Shown in pieces: positions 1 to 12,100 of a stretch of 64,000 nucleotides of DNA. The position numbers and the translations under genes were made by a program. The DNA comes from Chrysemys picta bellii (lineage: Eukaryota > Chordata > Testudines > Emydidae): assembly GCF_011386835.1 (NCBI RefSeq), contig NC_088795.1, forward strand, positions 119,367,434-119,431,433, read 5' to 3'. The notes beneath the pieces are model-generated. The model saw only the letters and a program-made list of their open reading frames with translations, did no database searches and was not told where the DNA came from. Numbering within the stretch: position 1 is the stretch's first letter; each line of letters starts with the position of its first letter.

Positions 1-37
1 ACCTATAGTTCAGTATAACACATTTTATTTTAAACAG

Positions 38-144
38 GTGCTGCTCCCGTAAAGTTCGAGAATTGTGGTGGCAAGGTATTCCTCCAAGCGTGAGAGGCAA
101 AGTCTGGAGCTTGGCAATCGGCAATGAGTTAAATATCACCCATG
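38..144 (+). CDS. TBC1D14: TBC1D14 coding exon (first in window)
   Basis: Acceptor ttaaacag at 30-37, donor gtgaga at 145. It enters in phase (one base completes the previous codon) and leaves with one base of a Glu codon. It encodes [20 protein letters not shown] and continues to NELNITH, the start of the TBC domain. Confidence 0.94.
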
Positions 145-3100
145 GTGAGACTGACATGTATTCTGTCTGCATTTTGAGACACTGATCAATAAATAAATCA
201 TGCTTTAGCAGAGAGACTTCCATTTAGTTAGAATGTGTCGGAACTTGGGGGAACGATGAAGTCATGGTCACTTGTACTTTGCTTTCATTTAAGGATACCA
301 TGTGTTTTGCTCCACAGTGCATACAGTCTTTCTTATTCCGCATGGGGTGTTTAATTTTGGGGGTGTTCTAGGAAATTTGTTTTATTTTTATTCCACTGCT
401 CAGTCTGAGTCATAGACCTGGAATATTATTGCTGCGCATTGCTTTGATAAATAAAGATGTTCAGAGTTAACAACCCCATTTCAGAGTCAACAGAAAATAA
501 GATATTTCATATAATTACTGTTAATTATGTAGTGCCTGTGGGTGTGCACATACTGGTTTTATTCTGAAGTGAGACACTTGGTTTGTGAGTAAAGGAGAGA
601 CTAACTTGGAAACAAAACCTGGTATGGAATTAGTCCTCTTTCCCGCATGTTCATTAGTGATGATATCAGTAATACATTAGTCTGTTTCCTTGATTTTGTA
701 CTATGTTATTTTTTCAGTCTTTTTTTTTTTTTTTAAACCATTCCAAAATGGTGACAAAAGGGGAAATGTTGTGGATTTGCCTATATTCTTGTGGTTTCCT
801 TCTACTGCATATGCCTTTTCTGTGGCTGTTTAGTGTACCTCAGAAATTGCTATAGGATGGAATTGGAAGAGTTTGTGAGCTAATTGTCATAGTTCTGGGT
901 GGAATTTTGAGTGGCAGAAGTATGTTACCCAAACAAATGCGAAGAAATATTTATATAATCAGTTCCACCCAGAGGATTACGTCTGCTCACTGCATCAAAA
1001 TTATACCCCGATGAAACAAAGCTTCCAGCACCCTAATTTACCTAAAATTCAATTATTTTTTTTATTTTACAGATACTTACTTTATTTCTTATTGCGGGGG
1101 GGGGAGGTAGGGGTTGTTAGCATGCTGACATGTAATCAGTAATTGAAGATGGATTTTAAAAAGTACTTGTTTTTCAGAACTCTATGATATTTGCTTGGCT
1201 CGTGCCAAAGAGAGGTGGCGATCACTTAGCACAGGAGGCTCTGAAGGAGAATGTGAAGGTATGTTTTATTTGGCAAAATATTATTCCATTTTGTGTGATA
1301 ACTTTCTTTTCATTACCAAATGAAGAGGCGGTGGTTTTAAAATCATTCCTAAATGTTAAACTAAAATAATACAGTTTAAAAAGCTGGAAGAAATATCAGC
1401 ATAGTAGGTGTGGGATATGTGGTTGGTAAAGGGGTATTAAAAACACTTCTGCAGGAGGGTAAAAATGTTTTTAAATGAAGTGTTAATCTCTTGCATGCTG
1501 TAGTTGACTTCATTATTTTCCTTTTTAAAGTATCTTTAAATTCAGTTGTCTATAACTAAAAAAAAAAAAAAAAAAATTGTTTCGCAAAACCTTCCTTTAC
1601 CAATAGCTTAAAGATTTGTGGATGAGTGGCTTAAATAAATTTTAGATTTGCTGTTTGTGTTGTAATACCTTAAGATGTGTTGCTTTCTCTTTCTCTAGTT
1701 CGGGGATCTAAATTCTTTGAAACTTTAGTAATAGCAAATTGCTTTCTTAATAGCTCAGTGTAACATTACTTCCCATGAGAGAGCTTCAAGCCTGTTGTTA
1801 CAGACTCAGCATGTTGAGATTTTCCAGTTGGTTGGGTGTGGAGAGAAGAGATGAGGGGGGCGGGGGGAAATCTGGGTGCTTGAAATAAAATACTTTAATC
1901 TGCTAGGATGACCACCTCTCTAAGGAGACATGTTGAGCAGAACCATGAGTGCATTATACAAGGGCATTTCACAACGAAGTGAAAATGTTTCTTATGGGAG
2001 TCTCCACGTTCCGTTCTACTAAAATATCTTATTTAGAATACAGGGATGGTATCTAATATAGTTTTTTAGCTTCTTTGACTATTCATTGTCCAGAGTTGAT
2101 ATCAACATGTGGTTAGTGTAAGTGCTAGGTAGCAGCAACTTGTATCTTGCCTTCACTGCAAAAACCCAGGCAGTTAGAGTTGATGATGATACTCAGTAGG
2201 AAAGACAAAACATGAATAGATAGGAATGTTTGGACACTGGGGGTGGGGGGGAGGGAAGAGTTCATGTTGTAGGTGCATGTTTTCTTTGCTTAAAATTCAT
2301 TTAAAAAGTTGCTGGGGGAATATTACAATTCTGCATCATCTTTAAATGTAAACGCAATGGCAAATTAAATGTACAGAATACCAAATTTACTCGGTGTGTG
2401 TGACATGGGATCACTTTTTTCACGTTTTTTGCAGAAAATTTACTTAGGTGCCTTCCAAAAAACCTTTAGCAAGAAGTTAGAGGTGTGGGACAGAAGTTGT
2501 CAGCCCCTATATTTCAGTTACCCTTATGCAAAAACAATCTTTTTCAGAGAGGTTACTTGCTCTGCAGGCCCTTCAAAAGGAGGAATACTGCAGGCCCTCG
2601 GCATCCTAGAGTATGGTACACAGGTTTGTGTATGCCCCCTGACTTGGCAGTAGTACTGTTACACAACCGTTAACATCTTCTCTCTGATATCACTGCATTC
2701 AGACTTATTCAGGAATAACCTGCACTATGGGACTGCTTCAAGCCAGAGTGTGTGTGTGTGTGTGTGTATTAAAAGGTGTTAAACACTGTAATTTTATTTT
2801 GATTTCTGCAGATGCTGGATTTTCTGCAGCAGACAGGGAAGCAAGTCTGGAATTAATAAAACTGGATATTTCTAGAACATTTCCCAATCTCTGTATTTTC
2901 CAGCAAGTAAGCGATTTAATTTTTAATCACACAATATTTTTCAATGTACACTTAAGTAGTAAAAACAAATTTTTGAAAAGTTTACACTGAAATAGGTTTT
3001 TTTTATGTTCTAAATGTTTGTAGAAGAAGTTTTCTTTAGTGCAAACTTGCATGTTGGTATTTAAATGTATGAGTAGTTTGTGGTAAAATTAATATCTGGT

Positions 3101-6100
3101 GTTCCTGAATGACAAGTATAAAGGATTTCAGCAGAGTCTAAGACTGCTCAGTGTAATGTATGGCAACCTGTAAGACTTCTCAGGACTTGAAATTAACATA
3201 GTTTTTATGGGAATCCTCCTTAATATGTTGCGACTGTTCTTGCTATCCCTTTCTTCATGGCTCAACCCTACTGCTAGTCTAATAGATAGAGCTAAACCAA
3301 CTTGATTAGTGTTCGGCTTTCTTGATACTAATATGTAACAATTCATAAAGCTGTAGTGAATTTCTAATGCTTGTGTCCTTTTGCACTTTGGTCGTTAACC
3401 TGTTGGATGAACTGTATGCATTTGGAATAAATAGGTGTGGGAAGATGTTCCTTAGTGACATTACAGTGATGCATTCCATATAAAAGTTGAAAGAGTTTAA
3501 AAAAAAATTTCAAAGCAGTCTAGGGCAGGAGTTCTCAAACTTCATTGCACCGTGACCCCCTTCTGACAACAAAAATTACAACATGACCCCAAGACGGAGG
3601 ACTGAAGCCTGTCTGAGCTCCACTGCTCCGGGCGGGGGGACAAAACCCGAGCCCCACCACCCTGGGCAGGGGGGCCTGTAACCTGAGCCCCACCACCACT
3701 GAAGCCTGAGCCCAGGGTAGTGGAGCTCAGGCTTCTGCCCCTAGCAGTGGGGCTCAGACTTCAGCCCTGGGTCCCAGACAGTCTAAGGCCAGCCCTGGTG
3801 ACCCCATTAAAATGGGGTCACGACCCACTTTAAGGTCCCAGTCCACAGTTTGAGAACCACTGGGGATTTGGAAACCTCTTTTATTAAAATTAATGGAATA
3901 TGTGTCTAAGGGTATGTCTACACAGCAAAGAAAAACCCAAGGGGCTTGGGCTGCAGGGCTGTTTCATTGTTGTGTAGACTTCTGGGCTCCAGCTGGAGCC
4001 CAGGCACTAGGATCTTGTGAGCCCAGAAGTCTACACAAGAATGAAGCAGCCCCAAAGTCTGAGCCTGAGCCCAAGTCAGGTGGCACGGGCCAGCTGTGGG
4101 TTTTTCTTTGCTGTGTAGACATTCCCTAAATCCTCTACACAGCTTAGGAGTTTCTCACAGATTGTGAATATTTACAGAAGCTGTATGATTAATTTTTTAT
4201 TTTTCATTATAGGGTGGTCCTTACCATGACACATTGCACAGTATTTTAGGCGCCTATACGTGTTACAGACCTGATGTTGGCTATGTAAGTGAAGTTATAT
4301 GTTGCAATTATGTGGGAGTGTTTCTGGTCACTTGCTAGACTATTCTAAAATGATTTTGTGAAGATTTTTGGTTTTGCTGTACATCTTGGTTATTTTGTGG
4401 TACATTTTATACAAAATGTTGTATCAAGGGATATGTGCACTGTTATGGTTTGCTGTTACATTCTTAGATTTGAACGTTTTTAATGAAGTAGAGATAAGAC
4501 TTCCACAAAATCTAGGGCGCACATATGTGCTGAATGAAAATTGAAATACAAGCCATCTGGTTAAGTCACTCCTCTGAACCACATACTGTGTTACACTGCA
4601 CTCTTATTGAGGTGACAGCTTGTTAAAATTTTATCTCTTCTTCAAGATGGCCTCTGTGTTCACACTTCTGGGATGTGTGCCCTGGCACTGCAAAGCTTCT
4701 GGAACATTCTGTAAAGCTGTGCCCATTGGGGCTGCGTAAGCTCCCTCACACCACTGAACAGTCAGAGTGCAGGTTATAAAAGGACTGTGTGGCTCTAACT
4801 GCTTCATTCAATTCTTTTTCCATGGCCAGGTGTGGACATTAGAGCATTCAGTATGGCTCTGGTTCAGTTAATTTTGGGAGGGTGTGAGTGGAGGAGGTGG
4901 TAATACCCCAAACCAGAATTTCCTTTTCCTCTTTTTCCATGTTTCAATAATTGTTTCTGTGACTTTTGGCTGATCTGGTTCCTGAGGAACTGGAGAAGGG
5001 CAGATATCGTATATATGGTATAGTTCATGGTCCTCGGTTTCTGGAGGCCAGTATGTACACCCACTGTTCTAAACATCTGCAGCTTCACAACTCAGGCCTA
5101 CTTAGATTGGCAGTAGAGGGTCCAAGATTTCCTCATGGAGGAGGCCTGGTCCCTGGATCCAGCATCAGATCATTTTTGGCTTCATTGTCAGGGAAATCAG
5201 GATAAGAAATCTGTTGGACAGATCAGAAACCAGAGGTCCCTAAAAGGGATGGAAATGGGTGGTTGGTAGGCAGCATAACGCTCAAATACATGGTGCCTTA
5301 GTCCATGCCAGCTGGAGTGTAAATTCTAAAGGCAGTGGACCCTGCTGGTGCGCTAAATGTTCCCTAGTGCACATTAACATAATACTGTCAGAAACAGGAC
5401 TACATGAATGCGCATTTGGGAACTTTTAGCGTGTGCCAGCAGGATCCACATAGGCTAGGTAGTGCACAACATGCTGGTGTGCATTAGAATTTACAGCCCA
5501 GTTGGTATGGACAAAGTCAGTGTGTAGACAAGCTCATAGAGTGGATTGGTTTTATATATGTTAGCCAAATCACCTCTCGCAACTAGCAGTGAATAGAAAT
5601 TACACTCCATGCTGCAAAGAAATGAATGAAAGGATCCACAAAGGGAAGAGAGGAAGGGAGTGAAATAGATGTTAAACTGGCTCTGAACTCTGAGGTAACA
5701 TGCCACGTCTGAGGTCTTGCAAACAGGGAAAACATATGAATAGTCACTGATAAAGCAGATATATGAAGTGCTTCCTATTTCCCTACTTCATTTGTTGAAG
5801 AGGCTGCCCTTTCTGGTACTAAAGGTGGTAGAAATCCAGTGGACTTAAGATGATGACTGTGGCACTGGTAGGAGGCTGAAGTGTAAGTCTTCGTCCTCCG
5901 GTCATGTTTTAGGAAGCCCAAACACTGGCGGTGGTCTTGGTATTCTTCTCTTTCTCTAGTGTTTCATCCATCTTCAGGTAAAAGAGATTCTTCCCTTCAA
6001 ATGGGAGGTCTTCCACAGAGGTGTGTGTAACTGATAAAAGGCCAAACAATTGGAGCCAAAGTTTATAGTTTCAGAAATATCTGATGCTGCGATCAGAACT

Positions 6101-9100
6101 GCAGCAAATGTCCATGCAATAGTAGTCAACTAAATGGTTGAGGCACATTAGCTGGGGTGAGTCTTAGTACCTGAAGGTCTTACTAAGGACTCACTTAAGG
6201 CTCACTCTCCCAGATCTAAAGTAGTATCGATGGCATGCCTCTATTATTTCCATCAGAGATCTATAGGTCTGCTATTTGTAGTTCTATTTATGCCTTTATT
6301 CAGTACTACTCTCTCTCAACATAGTGTTTAACTCTAATATTTCAGGAGAGCAGTCCTTGTTTAATGTGAACGCCACAACCCAGCTTCCTGTAAGTGGGAC
6401 CATGCACAGGCCACCTCAGAAGGAGAAGTAACTGGTTCTTTGAGAGCCTTGCTTCTGCATATTCACACTTCTCTCATCCTTTCCTTTTCCCGAGGGCTCT
6501 TTGGTTTACTGGGGGGGAGCAGGGGGGAAACTGAGATGGTTGTAAAAAGAACAGGAGTACTTGTGGCACCTTAGTGACTAACAAATTTATTTGAGCATAA
6601 GCTTTCGTGGGCTACAGCCCACTTCATCAGATGCATAGAATGGAACATATAGTAAGAAGATGTATACATACAGAGAACATGGAAAGGTGGAAGTTGCCAT
6701 ACCAACTCTAAGAGGCTAATTATCAACAGGAGAAAAAAAACTTTTCTAGTGATGATCAAGATGGCCCATTTCAGACAGTTGACTTTGTAGTGATAATCAA
6801 GATGGCCCATTTCAGACAGTTGCCTCTTAGAGTTGGTATGGCAACTTCCACCTTTTCATGTTTTCTGTATGTATATATATTGCCTTACTATATGTTCCAT
6901 TCTATGCATTTGATAAAGTGGGCTGTAGCCCACGAAAGCTTATGCTCTAATAAATTTGTTAGTCTCTAAGGTGTCACAAGGACTCCTGTTTTTGCAGATA
7001 CAGACTAACATGGCTGCTACTCTGAAACCTGAGATGGTTGTGGCATTGTTAGGACCTCTGCTGTGAAAATTTTGATGTCCTGAGAGAGGATGCTTGTGTG
7101 GCCCCAATAAGCACATCCTTCTGGAAGGTTTACAAAACTCAGTGGTGCATCACACAAGTATGACTGTGAAGAGGCAACATTCTTGTAGAAATAGGTTACT
7201 CACCAGTAACTGTATCTTCTTTCTTTAGGTTCAGGGCATGTCCTTCATAGCTGCAGTGTTGATCTTGAATTTGGATACTGCAGATGCCTTCATTGCTTTT
7301 TCTAACCTTCTGAATAAACCCTGTCAGATGGCATTTTTTCGAGTGGACCATGGCCTTGTAAGTACACAGGAAACGCTAATTCCTTTATGCTTCTACTGAA
7401 GATCTGTTCAGGTACAAGACAGAACTTCAGCAAGGGTTCATAGTCTGTTTTTCAAAGTTCTAACAAACCTCTATTTTTAAAGCAACAGTTAAAAGATAAA
7501 ACTTACTGAAAGGGGAAAACTGAATGAAATAGCTGCCCAGTACTGTGTGATGCTCAGAGATTGAGCATGATTATTCTAAGTGCACCAATTTAATGCATGC
7601 ATTGTAAATGGGAGCCCAAATCAGATTAACAGCCTTACAAAAATTGATTGGAAGGCAGTTTTTATCCCAAACTAATAGGTTGCTAAAAATAAACTGTTGA
7701 TGCTTTACAATTTGAATCAGGTTCCCCATTTCTCTCTCTCATATATTGCTGTGTCAGCTTGGATTTGAAATGTAGCTAAGGGGATTAGGCAACCAAATCC
7801 TTACTTCCTTAAGCTCCTTTGAAATTCCCAGCTGGCATGTATAACATACTACATGTGGAAAATACCACAATTTCCAAACTTAATTCCAGTTGTAGTAGCT
7901 CTAACAGATCTGCTTAAGTTGCCTCATGAGTTTTTTGAAAATCGTTTTATTTGACAAAGAAATATGACGTTCTGTACGTCTTCCCTGTTTTTCTTTTTTA
8001 AACTAGAAGTATATGCATAAAAATAAGATACTGGTTTCTTAAAAGTTCAAGTGGGGGGAAAAAAAGGAGCAGTAACAGAGTGATCACTGTGGGAGTGACT
8101 GTCAGCATTTCCTCCCTAGCCCTTGTATAGTAGGAGACTGATACATGTGACTGCTCTGTTGCAATTCCTGAAACTCATCAGCAGTAGAAGCCTTTAATGT
8201 GGCATGTTGCAACTCAATTCACATTGGCAGCAGCAAGATCAATCTTGTTCTGTCTCCAGTTGGCTGCACCCAGCAATAGAGAGGGAGCACTGCTGTTGCT
8301 CATGTACACAAATACATTACCCAGGAGGCTGGCAGCAGAGTGATACTTGCTAGAACGACTTTTTTTTCCAGTGGAAAGTTAGTGCCTTGGTAGCCCACTG
8401 GACTATTGCCCTACAAATCAGTTTTAGCCCCTATTGACTAAATGGGAAGTGTAGTAAACAAATACTTTTAGGAAAGTGGTGGTGAGAGCTTGTGGAAATA
8501 ACACTACAGTATTCCCCAATTGCCTATCGTAGATTAAAGTCCTGGGGAAAATCTTGTTACCCTTATGTAGTAAGATGTAATAAGGAAAAAGTTATCGACT
8601 TGATAGGATGATTGAGGATGTTTTCTGATGGTTAGTATGGGGAGCTTGAGATGGGACGTCTTTCCAGATTCAGTGCAGATCCACTGTGCCTGTTCAATGA
8701 TCTGTGGAACAGATATGATAATCTGACACTAAACTTCTCTTAAGGTAAATGAGATTTATTGATCCAAGAGGTAAATTCAATAGATCTTGATTGCCACAAT
8801 GAGAAATTGACATTCATGCATTCTTCACATTTTCTAAACTATCTGGAAATGTTCAATTTATGGCCATAGCACTATTAGTACTACTAGTAGTTCTTGTAAT
8901 TTAATTATTTTTTTTTTGTAGCTTGTTGAGTAATTGTTTTATTGAATTCATGTTACTTCATGAGTCTATAGTTACATATTCATTTCAGGGCTTCACTTTA
9001 TTCCACTTATAAATAAAAATTATACATCCCTGCTCTTGTGGTGGTCACAATATTTGAAACATGACATATATTTAAGAAAATGGTAGAATACACTGTTACA

Positions 9101-12100
9101 TACAATCTTGAGTAAAAATACCTACAAATTAATCAGTCAGGATCAAGATAAAATACCCTTCAGCTATTATTTCAATTCTAGTAAGGCTGTCTGTCTAATG
9201 AAAGCAATACAGCACCATGTTTTTCAGACCATTGTAAGAGTGTTACATAAAATAGTGTCTGGAATGCTGTGCAAGTGAAAGGCTTTAGTATGCACTGGCA
9301 TTAAGATAGTTTAGAAGCTAGGACTGGACGTTGCATTACCGACCTACATTTAGATTTTTTTTTTTAATTACATTATAGAGAAATAGAGTTCACAGCCAGC
9401 TGCAGGAATTCTGTACTGTTACTAATACATAATTGGACAGTTTTTCCTCCAGTTACACAATTCCCTGCACTCTAGTTCTGATTTTCATGTTCACCATACA
9501 GCTTTTTATCAATGACACATTGAATGCAGGGATTTTGCAGAATTATTGTATAATTATTTCTGTGCCATGTAATCGCTCTTTGATTGGTTGCTCTAAGTTC
9601 TTCTTGTGCTCCTTGGCTCAGTTTTCCAGCTGTTTGCTTATCACTCCAGTCAGCTGAAACAGAAAAGCTCCAGAATGTACATGGAAAAGAAGAAAAATGG
9701 GTCTGTCAAATGGTTAAAGGGGACTTTAAAAAAAAGAGAGAAAATGCACTCGCTTCCATTCTTCCTTCCATCCACTTCACTTTCCCTTGTGTCATACGAG
9801 CAGAACTCTTGTTTCCACCACAACTGTTGTATTTGTGTTGGGAGAATCTCAGTCTTTTCCTCCCATTTTAGGGAGGAAATATTGTAAATACATATTGTAA
9901 CCAAAAATGTATTAATGGGGAGAGAGGGGGAGAAGAGGGGATGAACTTTGCTGAGCCAGTGGGATTGAGAGAAGGCAGGATGGGGGAGGAGCAGGAAAAG
10001 AGCAAATCTTTTGTTTTTAACTCGTTAATAGTTTACCTCTCAACCTGTGTGACAAATCATATTGTGTTTTGTATTATATTTGGCTATTGAATCATAAATT
10101 TCACAATCAATTTCTGTCCTTCTATTAAAGGTCTAGTAGGGCATTGGACTGGGAGTCAAACCTGGTTTCTGTTTCCATCTTTGTTACTGATTTGCAGAGT
10201 GACCTTCAGCCTTCTCTGTTTTCCCCTCCTGTAAAATGCATATGATGTTTACCCTCCTTCGTAAATCACTTGGAATACTATGAGTGAAAATTGTCTGTAA
10301 GAGTATAACCTGTCATTATAAACTCTCTAATAAGGGTTAATAAACTTCTTAGCTTCCAACCTCACTTTATTGGCTGTAAATTCTTTGGACTGGAATTCAT
10401 TCAGTCTAATATTATTACTGCATTAACAGAAAGCAGTCTTAAGTTATCATCATAATTTTCCATTACATTTAAGTGCAATAGCCAGTAAATTTGCTTATTT
10501 CACCTGCTGGTGTTTTCCTTTCCAAAAGGAAACTGGCCTAGATCCAAAACAATCATTTCTTCCATTGAACAGCTTTAGGAGGATATACGGAATGGAACTC
10601 AAACATACATGCACATGCCAGCACTTAGACAAATGTTTACACAAAGGACTTATGTACTTTACCGTGTGTAATTCATATTGTTGGGATTTTGTGCCTGTTT
10701 CAAGAAGCAGTCCTGAAATTAAGATCCTTAAAACTTCAATAGAAAAAAAAAAGTTAACTAATATCTAATGATTTTTCTTTTGTTTTTCCCAGATGTTGAC
10801 CTATTTTGCAGCATTTGAGGTATTCTTTGAGGAAAATCTGCCAAAGTTGTTTGCTCACTTCAAAAAAAATAACTTGACTCCTGACATCTATCTTATTGAT
10901 TGGTAAGACTGTCAGAGTACTGTATAATTATCAATGTGTACATATTAGTTTTTAGCGTCGTATACATGTTTATATAATAGATGACAAAGAGCTTACAAAA
11001 TTTGTAAGGGTTCAGTCAGCATTTCTATTTAAGTACTTTCTTTCAGCAAATAACTTTGTTTCAAAACTGTCTACTGTTAAAATGTAGTTTTCATATTAAA
11101 ATTGAAACAAACTCCTATCCATGCTATAAGTAGAAACGTATTTCTATAAGCAGTTTGTGACGTTCATCTAACCTTTTTATCATACTCATGGTTGAGTTGT
11201 GTCCATGCATCAGCTTGCTTCTCAACAGAATTTGCACCTCCCTATCTACCACACATTTGAATCTGCATTCTGGGAAAATCTGGTAGCTATCCCATACTGC
11301 ATGAGTAGGCGATAAAGTGCCTGGGAGACATGCATATAGAACAGCACATGGGGAGCCGCAGCATGGGATTTTCTGCACAGAGCTGGAAGGAAGGAGAACC
11401 AGAAAAACAGGTTGCACAGGCATGGCTATACAGTTTTTGGCCACACAACAATATATCAGTGGTTATGGGAAGACAAATGTGTTGTCTTAGGCCTCTATCT
11501 AGTTGGATGAATTATGGTTAGTTTTCAGAGTTATTAACACAGTATTAACTGTGGTGTGTGTTGACACAAATCATGTTTATAGTCAACTGTGCCACTAGTT
11601 GGTACAGACCAGTTAAAAGTTGAAGTGTAGACAGGAACATAATGTTTTGGTTAGGTTAGGAGAGAACAAAAGAGTATCTGTTGGTTTCTGGCAATTGAAA
11701 GTGTTCTGAAATGTGAAATTGCCTTCAGTTAGTGCCTTTTGACTAGAAATGGAACCACAAATCTGAACCCCTTCAAATTTCAGGGTGAGGAGAGTAGTTG
11801 GATATGAGGCTGCTGCTGGTGTTTTGGAAGTATGTTGGCTTCAGAACTCCAAGGGGACTGTTTGCAAGTTTAGGTTTGGATACAGCTGAAATTTCATTAA
11901 TGGCTGATCAAGCAAGATTTCAACCATTCGTCCTGATAGAAATCTCAGGATCAGAATACAATATTTTAATGTTAAATTTGGCGCAGGTTAAAAATGGTTA
12001 ATCAGTGTGTGCTATCACAACTTCTCACATTTAATGTATCCTCTACATAACCTCTTTTAATATAAGTGGAGGCACCTTATTGTAAAAGGGTTTCTCCTTC

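Noticed and set aside
1184..1369. 61-codon ORF beginning [10 protein letters not shown]
   Set aside because: Frame-shifted reading of the TBC1D14 exon 1178-1258 running into the intron; the correct frame gives [14 protein letters not shown].
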